Made by a program: the position numbers and the translations under genes
Shown: piece by piece, positions 55,340 to 64,000 of the stretch
Layout of the letters: the number at the start of each line of letters is the position of its first letter
How positions within the stretch are numbered: position 1 is the first letter of the stretch
NCBI GenBank assembly: GCA_030015575.1
Contig: CM057346.1
Span: 563,772,315-563,836,314 of the forward strand
DNA: 64,000 nucleotides
Source of the DNA: Agapanthus africanus
Lineage: Eukaryota > Streptophyta > Magnoliopsida > Asparagales > Amaryllidaceae
Reading direction: 5' to 3'
The notes under the pieces: generated by a model
Seen by the model: only the letters and a program-made list of their open reading frames with translations
Databases searched by the model: none
Told to the model about the DNA's origin: nothing

Positions 55340-55640
55340 GGAAGTTTACCCAGCTTTCATGGCAAAATTAGTGGCAAGCACAGGGAAATAGTGGTGTGCA
55401 CTGTATGTGAAGTAGTGGAGTAGTAGCTGGAAACTTGAGGTTTATGAGGATCATGTTTATGTATATAGCTAAGGCTGCTAAGTTTCTAAAGGTGCCATCA
55501 TATGCAAATATCCAAAGAGTGTTTTTTATGGGAGATGCTGTTTCCTGAGTCTTGCATTTCATGCATCCACTATCTTTGATGAGCACCTTTTTGGGGAAAG
55601 CTGGCACTGCAGGAAAGACCCACCAACATTAGTTGCTTTA
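55340..55640 (-). other. Exon-like sequence with a diverged copy at 63660-63930
   Basis: Words such as tagtggcaagca and aaaggtgccatcat, and the overall order, match 63690-63920 in the same orientation. On the minus strand a 79-residue frame (PAFPKKVLIKDSGCMKC..) is open here, but the copy at 63660 has stops in that frame, so coding is doubtful. Confidence 0.4.
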
Positions 55641-55750
55641 TCCAAGGAAAGAAGAAAAGGATGTATGTGGAATAATATCACCAACAAAAAATAAAATAAA
55701 ATACAAAAACCTATATCAGCATTTTAAATATAAATACCATAAATTTATAG

Positions 55751-56103
55751 TGATAAATAGGGCTGGGGCCAAGCATTCAGACAAACAGACGTCTGACCTA
55801 TCTATCAATGACGACAGACGTCTTTGTAATCGATTTACAGAAAGCCAGTTTGAACTACAGAGGCAGACATCTGTATCGGTTAAACGCAGAATTATTGGAA
55901 AGATTTCTCTGATTGATTTTTGAGAGATTCGGTTGCAACAATATATTTGAGAGATTGTGTATAATTGATCTGGTTGTAAATTATGATACATATGAAATAA
56001 TATATAAGAAAAGGCTACAATAGAGAGAGAGAGATATCTCTCAAGGGCTTCTTCTTCCTCCTCTCAATCTCAATCTCAATCTTTACTCTCTTCTATTTCT
56101 TTA
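55751..56103 (+). repeat. Copia 5' LTR
   Basis: It aligns with 62971-63343 through cattcagRcaaacag, gatttacagaaagc, cagaattattggaaag and tctcaatctcaatctcaatc. It begins TGATAA and runs up to the PBS. Confidence 0.85.
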
Positions 56104-56114
56104 TGGTATCAGAG
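56104..56114 (+). other. Copia primer-binding site
   Basis: TGGTATCAGAG, complementary to the 3' end of initiator methionine tRNA, immediately follows the 5' LTR. Confidence 0.9.
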
Positions 56115-56168
56115 CCCTAAAGGCCAACGCCATTACAATTTTTTTCTTCTCTCTAAATTGCTCCTCCA

Positions 56169-57558
56169 ATGTCAACCAACCAAGGTCAGTCTTCCGTCTC
56201 CTCAACTCTGCTTCTCGTCCAACCATCAATCTTTAACCCTAATGCATCGTCATTCTCGTCAACACATGAATCGAATGTCATGTCACTTCTCCACATAAAA
56301 CTCACCCGCGACAACTACCTCGGCTGGAAGATGTGGTTTGAAGCCGTTCTTAAGTCGCAAGGGTATATGGGAATCGTCGACGGCACAGAAAAGTGTCCGC
56401 CTATGATTGCTCCGGATGAACAAAATCCGCTAGTTACTGCATACAATCCAACCAATGCGGTATGGAATCAAAAGGATCAATCGATCGTGAGTTGGATGTT
56501 AGTATCTCTGACTGAATCATTAGTTCCCTTGGTGGTCGGTCGAACTACAGTTCAGGTGGTATGGGAGACACTATAGCCAAAGCCTTCACATCGCACTCTC
56601 GTGCTCGCAACCAACAACTGAAGACCCAACATCAGAGTATCAAACACGGATTCGCCTCCATCATAGAGTACATTCAGAACATCAAGACTGTCTCCAACAA
56701 TCTTACAGTTATTGGACTTAGGATTTCCAATGCTGATCTTGTCATGCATGTTCTGGTCGGCCTTAGATCGGCATATGACTTCTTTATTCATGTATCACAA
56801 CACACATAGACGATATCTCTCTCTTGAAGACCTACATGGCATGCTCCTTGCACATGAGAGCCTCTGTCAACAACTAGATAAGACTCTCGATGCTACTCCC
56901 TTTCCGTCTGTCAACACCACAATCATGGGTTGTGAAGGTCCCTCTTCAGATTACTCTCAACGTAACTATAACACTGAACGCGGTGGTCGTGATGGCCGCA
57001 ACGACCGGTGACGCGGTCGAGGCCGCGGTCGTGGTCCTCCTCGGTGCCAAATCTACATGACAACCGGCCACTATGGAAATAGCTGTCCACGGCGCTTCAG
57101 TCAAACTTTTTCTGGCGGTCCAAGGGTTACCTCGCAATTTTTGCACCACGGTCTCAGAATGACAGATCAAATGGGTACTATCAAGGACCTGCACCATACG
57201 ACATGCTGTCACATACACCGCCATCATATCCTTCAAGCGGTCCAAGCGTTACTTCTTCTGACTGGTACCCTGACTCGGGGGCAACTCATCACATCACGCC
57301 AGACTACACTCAATTTCTCACGACAGCCCCTTACAAAGGTACGGATACATTACGCATAGGTAATGGTACATGTTTGCGTATTCTTAACTATGGTTACACA
57401 GCAATTCCATTGTCTTCTCGATCACTTCAAATGCCTAACGTTCTTCATGTTCCGTCAATCACGAAAAATCTCTTATCTGTTCATGAATTTACTAAAGATA
57501 ACAATATTATTTTTGAGTTTCACCCGTTTGAATGTTTTGTGAAGGATCCAAAGTCGGG
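56169..57558 (+). pseudogene. Copia gag and protease region
   Basis: The frame starts MSTNQGQSSVSSTLL and shows the copia gag signature (LTRDNYLGWKMWFEAVLKSQ). Frameshifts lie at about 56570 and 56808 and a TGA at 57009. The zinc knuckle reads CQIYMTTGHYGNSC, with the second Cys replaced by Tyr. The protease motif DSGATHHI is at about 57273, followed by KNLLSVHEFT. The coding region is cut by the solo LTR after KDPKSG at 57558. Confidence 0.85.
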
Positions 57559-60001
57559 TGTTTCCCCAATATATTTAACCTAATAAAAGAGCAAAACTCT
57601 GTTGGATTTAATGAGGCAGCGCCTCACGTGCTCTCCACGAAGGCGCCAGCGTCACAGCCAATCTTATGGGATTAAATCCTATGGTGGCGTCTCACGTGCT
57701 ACTCACGCGAGCGCCAATGTACAAAGCACAGAAGAGCTCATTATATAAGAGTTAAACTCTTGGATGGCGCCGCACGTGCTCCTCACACGGGCGTCAGTGT
57801 GCAAAGCACAGTTATACCCATCTTAGGAATTAAATTCTTAAGTGGCGCCCACGTGCACGACACGTGAGCGCCAGCGCTCAGGTAGAATTAAATTCTACAA
57901 TACTCTATGTTAAACAGAGCCGTTGGATTAAAGATCCAACGGAGATGATAAATTATCAAAATACAGAATTAAATTCTGTTGGAAGAAAATATTTCCCAAA
58001 CCTTTCTAAAATAAGAAAATTACTTTCGGTTGGATCAAAGATCCAATTATAGAATAAAATTCTATTTTGGAATATATTACCTCAATCTTTCTAAATAAGA
58101 AAGATTGCCCTCTGTAAAACAGAATACCATTGGATTAAAAAATCCAATGGTGATTAAAAATCACCATTTTACAAATAAATTTTGTATAGGGGAAAAAATC
58201 TCCCTAGTCTCGTTAAAAACAAAAATCATATTCTGTAAAAACAGAAGTCCTTGGATTAAAAGATCTAATGGTGGGTAAAATTCCCCAACTCAATTTTGAG
58301 TCCAATAAAATCAATTGGAATCTCTCAATGAGAGATTTTCTCAGAATTAAGTAACAAACTTGCCTCCACTATATAAAGGACCTGAGACTTCTAGTCTCAG
58401 ATAGAAAAAAAAACCATAAGCTTCTGAAAAATACAGAAAGCTTCCAAAAATAATAGAGAATTCAACCCTCAGAGAGGAAGACCTAAGTAAAAGAAATTCA
58501 GAGATCAAAATCTCTTTTTACCTATTTTAAGGGTTAACCCTTCTAAAAAAACTTAGTTCTTTCTCTGGATCAGAGATCCACAAGACAAGTCTCTCACAAT
58601 TTGAGAATTTAATTCTCATCGAGAGGATCTTGTTCTTAAAAATCAAAGATTCGGAAAAGAATTAGGTCCAAAAGGAAAACAAAAGGAAAAAGAACCTATA
58701 AAAGATCTTGGTTCTTAAAGAAAAACCCTGATCCTAGATCTTCAAAAAAAGAAGATCATGGTGATTATTAGTGGTCAAAATGCCATTAACAGAGATTTAA
58801 TCTCTAAAAAAGGAAAAAAGACTAACGCCACACCTGCTCCTCACATGGGCGCCCCTTTAAACAATGTCTAACGCCTCACATGAAAAACACGCGGACGCCC
58901 AACCAGCACCTCACGTGAAACACACGTGGGCGCTGAATAAAAGTGCTCAGCACTCCCTATGCAGCCGAAAACAGCTAAGTGTTTAGCACTGATTGGACAG
59001 CGCCCAACGCCGCACGTGCACCTCACGTGGGCGCCATACAAAAAGTGCGGAGTACTTCATATAGAGCCAAAACGGCTGAGTGCTTAGCACTGATTGGACA
59101 GCGCCCAGCACCGCACGTGCACCTCACGTGGACGCCATATAAAAGTGCTTAGCACTTCACATTTAGTCAAAATGACAAAGTGTTCAATATTTATTGGGCA
59201 GCGCCCATGACTGAATGCTTCACATGACATTCATGTGAGCGTCAGAGCTCAAATAAGTACTTAGCACTTTTACATGAAAAGAAAAAGGTTGAACAAACAA
59301 AGCCCAAATAAGTGCTTAGCACTTTTGACTAAGAAAAAAAGCCAAGTAGACTTAGCCTAAATTGGTTAAGTCTCTGAAATTTTCTTGCAGATGGACTCAA
59401 ATGCTCTTTTGCTGGATCTTAAGTAAAAATGATCCTTGAAATTTTGCTAAGTTGGTCTTAATCTTAAATTAGACTAACGTATCCTTAGTTAAAATAAATT
59501 GTGCTCAAATGCTCATATATTTAAGTTGATCTTAATATATATTTAAGTTGATCTTAATATCAAACCAGACTAACGGTCCTTAAATAAAACAAACTCAAAT
59601 CTAAAATATACGGATTTGGACTGATCCGCGCCCTACAGGCGACAACATAAAAATAATCTCCGTATACAATCCACGGGCAATCAAAACAAACAAACATACA
59701 CACGACACGAAACGAACTTCCGGAGCAGGAAAAAGTGATTATCGTAATACGGTAACGTAATTAACTGCAGGGGCTTGCGCCTGCAGGGAAGAGCGTCCCC
59801 ACAATCAAAAACCCCATATAAAATGAGGGGGAATCTGATGAAATCTGCTACAACGGACGCATTTGTCCAAACCTCCGATATATGGTACCGTAAATCAACT
59901 TGGTATTTTCGGAGAGATGGATGGATAAATCCAAATAGCATCTACCCCTAAAATTCAGGCCAGACATCCCAACGTCCCGGTCCATATTTCGGCGGTAAAC
60001 A
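57559..60001 (+). mobile_element. R-family solo LTR, 2443 bp
   Basis: It starts TGTTTCCCCAATATATTTAA and ends GGCGGTAAACA, the same termini as the R2 LTR. It is flanked by tcggg (57554-57558) and tcgga (60002-60006), a 5-bp target duplication with one change. It is densely filled with short inverted repeats and carries the conserved nested hairpin at 59608-59665. It contains no internal region. Confidence 0.85.
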
Positions 60002-60006
60002 TCGGA

Positions 60007-61010
60007 TACAGTTCCACTTCAAGGCCACCTCAATAATGGACTATACCAATTGCCCCTACCAAATTGCTTGTCTCCCACTGCTCTTGTTGATGAACGTACC
60101 TCTACTTTCTCATGGCAAGCTCGTTTAGATCATCCTGCTTTAAAAACTGTAGTCACGATTTTATCTGGTTTTCATTTACCAACTGTTAAGCGTTGTAGAG
60201 AATCGGTCTGTTCTAGTTGCATGAAGGCTAAAAGCCATAAACACTCTTTTGAATTGTCATCAATTATGTCTTCGACACGTTTAGATTTAATTTATTCTGA
60301 TGTTTTGGGGCCATGCTCCTATTTTATCTCACATTGGTTTTCGTTATTATGTCACTTTTGTTGATGACTATAGCAAATTTACCTAGTTGTTTCTGATACA
60401 TAATAAGTCTGACTTATTTGATATCTTGTTGCTTTCAACGTCATGTTGAACGTTATTTCAATAGGAAAATACGTATGTTTCATTCGATTGGAATGGTGAA
60501 TATCAATCCCTTCATTGTCATCTAGCCACGGGGGGTGTCCTCCACCGCGTTTCCTGCCTCCACACTGCTGAACAAAACTGGGCAAAGGAACGCAAACACC
60601 GTCACATTATAGAGACTGCTCGTGCGCTTCTTGCTCACGCCTTCGTCCCTTCTTTTTACTGGGATGAGGTCATGCACACTACCGTCTTTCTAATTAATCA
60701 TCTCCCTACACCTGTCATTTAAAACGATAGCCCTCTCCACAAATTGTTTGGTCACCATCCTAATTATACCTTCCTACACACATTTGGCTGTGCGTGTTAT
60801 CCTTGGCTTCGTCCTTATGCTCCATATAAACTTGCTAATCGATCCGATCACTGTGTGTTCATAGGTTATAGTACTCAACACCATGGTTATCGTTGTCTCC
60901 ACATTCAATCCGGGCGAACGTATGTATCTAGGCATGTTATTTTTTATGAAAGTTGCTTCCCCTTTTCAGGTTCAGCTTCTCCCACAAGCTTTGACGCCGA
61001 CCGCTGAGCC
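60007..61010 (+). pseudogene. Copia integrase region
   Basis: Copia sequence resumes after the solo LTR with a frame containing LLQGHLNNGLYQLP, then the integrase zinc-binding part (LDHPALKT..SVCSSCMKAKSHKHSF). The end of the catalytic core is recognisable at 60744-61007 (FGCACYPWLRPYAPYKLANR; CVFIGYS). Stops and frameshifts separate the pieces. Confidence 0.8.
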
Positions 61011-62235
61011 CTTACCAGGAGCGGCATTCTTGACCCCGGTCCTGTTCCGAGCCCAGCATTACCATTAATGCCAGACACCGCCACTCCTTTCACGGCCGGC
61101 ATACTTGGGCCTTCCCCACGCCAGCCGTCGCACCTTGCTCCACCTAGCCGCCCACATACGGTTGCCCCTTTTCCGGCAAACTCCCCACCTTCGACCCCAT
61201 GTAACACAACTCGGTCGTCATCTGCCGATGATCCTGGCCCCTAGCATTCGGTGCAATCCCCCCGCTGTTCAGCTCACTCCCCTGCCTCGCCGAGTACTTC
61301 TGACAAGTCCCCAATGCTACGCATACGGTCTCTTGCCGATATATATGCTTCCACTGATCCGGTCATTGATTCTCCACCACCTCGTGCGCTCGCAAGCAGT
61401 CATGCATTACCTACCGTACTCCTTGCCACTTCGGTCGAACCCACCTGCTTCACATAGGCATCTAAGGACCCGTCGTGGCGTGCGGCTATGTCTTCTGAAT
61501 TCGATGCTCTACTTCGCAATGGCACATGGTCGCTCGTCCCTCGCCAACCCCAGTTCTATGTTGTCGGTTGCAAGTGGGTGTTGTTTAAGCTGAAACAACG
61601 CGCTGACGGGTTCATTGAGCGCCACAAGACAATGCTCGTGGCTAAAGAGTTTCGGCAATAACCCAGTGTCGACTTCTTCGATACTTTCAGTCCAATCATC
61701 AAGATCACCATGGTTCGCTTGATTCTTGTCATTGCGATCGGTTCTGGTTGACCGATGCGACGGTAGGACGTCTTGAATGCATTTTTACATGGTCACCTTA
61801 AGAACGTAGTATATATGGATCAACCCCGGGCTTCACTCATCCTCAGGTTCCCAATCATGTTTGTCGACTACATCGCTCTTTATGGCCTTCGTCGGGCTCC
61901 TCGTGCTTAGTTCAAACGACTGAGTATCCGACTTCTTCAGCTCGGTTTCTTCAGTTCCAAAACGGATACTTCATTGTTCTTTCACTCGACCCGACACTCA
62001 AGAATCTATGTTCTGATTTATGTGAACGACATTTTCATTATTGGTTCCGATTAAAGGGGCATCATTGGTCTTATTGATTCTCTTTAACGTGAGTTCTCTA
62101 TTTGTGATCTTGGCACCGCTCATTATTTCCTTGGCATCGAACTCTGTCCACACCCTGACGGCTGTCTCCTATCTCAATCTAAATATATTGTGGACATTCA
62201 TAAGCGATCCAAAATGACTATCGCACGCCCGATGT
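61011..62235 (+). pseudogene. Copia reverse transcriptase region
   Basis: A proline/serine-rich spacer is followed by RT sequence from about 61490 (SEFDALLRNGTWSLVPRQP; GCKWVLFKLKQRADG). The catalytic motif at about 62015 reads YVNDIF, with the first of the two catalytic aspartates changed to Asn. Multiple frameshifts are present. Confidence 0.75.
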
Positions 62236-62970
62236 CTACTCATGGCCACCGTCACGACGACCAATGATCCGCTTGCTACTCCCCTTGTTGATCCAACTAT
62301 ATATCGCAGAATTGTGAATGCCCTTCAATATATCACCATCACTTGCCCCGATATCTCTTTCGCAGTCAATCGGGCATGTCAACATATGCATGCACCTAGT
62401 GAGCACCATTGTTCGCTCGTCAAGCGCATCCTTCATTATTTTCAAGATACGCACTCTCATGGTCTCCTTCTCTACCTGATTCACCGTGCCACCTGCATAC
62501 CTTTAGTGATGTTGATTGGGCTGGGAATAATGTGGACCGTCGTTCCACCAGTGAGTACGTAATCTTTTTGGGTCGCAGTCTCATTTCAAGAAGCTCTCAG
62601 GAACAAGCGACGGTTGCTCGCTTGAGTACAGAGACTAAATATAAAGCTCTTGCAAATGCCGCGGCCGAGCTCATTTGGCTGAGTCCTTGCTGCAAGAACT
62701 TGGGTTTTCCCATTTTTCACTAGTGTTGTGGTGTGATAATATCGGTGCAACATATCTTGCTGCTAATCCTGTCTTCCATGCTCGCACTAAGCACATTGAA
62801 ATTGATTTTCGCTTTGTCCGTGAATGTGTCGCTGACAATCTACTCGTGCGCTACATCTCCACGCTGGATCAACGTGCCGATGCGCTCACCAAGCCATTAT
62901 CGAGACAGTGCTTTGTCAAATTGTGGTTCAAGCTCAGCGTTGTATGGCCGTCGTTTAGCTTGAGGAGGCG
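62236..62970 (+). pseudogene. Copia RNase H region and PPT
   Basis: RNase H type words are LVLWCDNIGATYLAANPVFH, ARTKHIEIDFRFVRECVADN and LDQRADALTKPLSRQCF, in the order expected at the end of copia pol. Two frameshifts precede them. The polypurine tract gcttgaggaggcg abuts the 3' LTR. Confidence 0.85.
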
Positions 62971-63343
62971 TAATAACGAATCCAATCATTCAGGCAAACA
63001 GATATCTGAACCTTTAGGTCAGACATCTATCAATGACAACAGACACCTTCCCCAGACAAAACAGTCATCTCTATAATCGATTTACAGAAAGCTTAGTTTG
63101 AACTATAGACGTCTACCCATTTCTGTGTCGGTCAAACGTAGAATTATTGGAAAGATTTATTTGAGAGATTTTTGAGAGATTCAGTTGCAACAATATATTT
63201 GAAAGATTGTGTATAATTGATCTAGTTGTAAATTAAGATACATATGTAATAATATATAAGGAAAAGCTAGAGAGATCTCTCTCAAGGGCTTCTTTTCTTC
63301 CTCTCAATCTCAATCTCAATCTCTACTCTCTTCTATTTCTTTA
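62971..63343 (+). repeat. Copia 3' LTR
   Basis: It starts TAATAACG, a mutated TG start, and ends ttctatttcttta. It matches the 5' LTR with many differences and some extra bases. Confidence 0.85.
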
Positions 63344-64000
63344 CTTATGGCTGCGCTCACATGACTTAGCCTCAGGGGATGAACACATGATGAATTGAAA
63401 CATGTTGAAAGTTCATGGTATTTATTTGCAATAGATTAACTGGTATTTATTCGCAATATATGAACTGAAAAGTACGTATATCAGGAATGCTGAATTCACG
63501 ATATTTTAATGAAATGTAGCCTAGATGAAACCGAACATGGCAATATATTTGGAAAACATTCTCTCTCCAAAGTGAGGGGCTGCATGTTTGATTCCCTAAG
63601 ACGTCGCACCAAAAAATATATGAAATGAGAACAATTGACTATGTTGCAGTTCACATACCAAACTGGCACACAAAGTAATCAAGTACCAATGGAAACTAGT
63701 GGCAAGCAAAGAAGGTTTGGTGTTGGTGCAGCGTGTGAAGAATTGGAGCAGTCGCCTGAAACATCAAAGAGATTATGAAAGATAATAGTGTCATCAACTT
63801 TCAAAAGGTGCCATCATGTCCAATATCAGCAGGTGGTTGTGGGGGTTGCTGTTCAATTTACTAGCATTTCAAGGCTTTACCTTGAGGGTCTCCTTTTACT
63901 GGAAAACTAGGCCTGCACACTCAACAGCATCTGCCTCTCAAAGGATAATACCCTCACCATTTTTATTGCCTTTGTCGCTTTTGATGTATTTGCAAAATTT
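63344..64000. other. Flank with diverged copy of 55340-55640
   Basis: No gene was recognised. The portion 63660-63930 matches 55340-55640. A B-box-like tgtttgattccct at about 63571 follows ctctccaaagtgagggg, which recalls a tRNA-derived SINE, but the upstream box is not clear. Confidence 0.4.

Larger units (their letters stand above)
55751..63343 (+). mobile_element. Ty1/copia retrotransposon, decayed, with nested solo LTR
   Basis: 5' LTR 55751-56103, PBS 56104-56114, gag-pol remains 56169-62960, PPT gcttgaggaggcg (62958-62970) and 3' LTR 62971-63343. The LTRs are about 350-370 bp and clearly diverged. Five-base flanks (tatag, cttat) do not match, so the target duplication is eroded. Domain order gag, protease, integrase, reverse transcriptase, RNase H is copia-type, and RNase H words resemble the Ale/Retrofit lineage. 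Confidence 0.9.

Overview
This window is nuclear plant DNA and is almost entirely transposable elements. The evidence is a CACTA (En/Spm-type) transposase locus, Ty3/gypsy-type gag genes, a Ty1/copia element, solo LTRs, and one ordinary-looking plant gene at 53659-54129 with a TATA box. I cannot place the species. No rRNA gene, intact tRNA gene, CRISPR array or bacterial-type operon was seen.

Layout. 1-3480: inner leader, primer-binding site and LTR of a minus-strand LTR retrotransposon (family Y). 3481-11709: a CACTA element (CACTA1) with a broken TNPD transposase, a TNPA-like multi-exon gene, 590-bp tandem repeats, a C-rich telomere-like tract and an intact 5' terminus. It interrupts a second CACTA-type gene (11710-13070). 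13071-17290: fragments of two LTR families (Z and Y). 17293-30696: two nested minus-strand gypsy-type elements. R1 has a gag with three stops plus LTR L1. R2 has LTR L2, a gag remnant and LTR L3. R1 sits in an LTR of R2, and R2 sits in a second copy of the CACTA-type gene (30697-32162). 32200-53345: a tandem array of related non-TE segments of about 2.4 kb (A to D). Segment B is split by R3 (36772-48226), a gag-only LTR element whose own 3' LTR is split by a 2.8-kb family Z solo LTR. 53659-54129: the only convincing host gene. 55751-63343: a decayed copia element split by a solo LTR of the R family (57559-60001).

Most unusual signal. The LTRs and untranslated parts of the R elements are built from serial short inverted repeats. 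The clearest case is in R3 (42792-42922 and 43494-43666): nine hairpins share a 9-10 nt loop (consensus YCGTRRGGRT) but have different stems that stay self-complementary. The two clusters are paralogous in the same order, and between paralogues the two arms of a stem have changed together. This looks like covariation, or template-switch copying, in a non-autonomous retroelement. I do not know of a description of it.

Element boundaries come from terminal TG..CA, adjoining PBS or PPT, target-site duplications and comparison of copies within the window. All alignments were by eye, so identities are qualitative.
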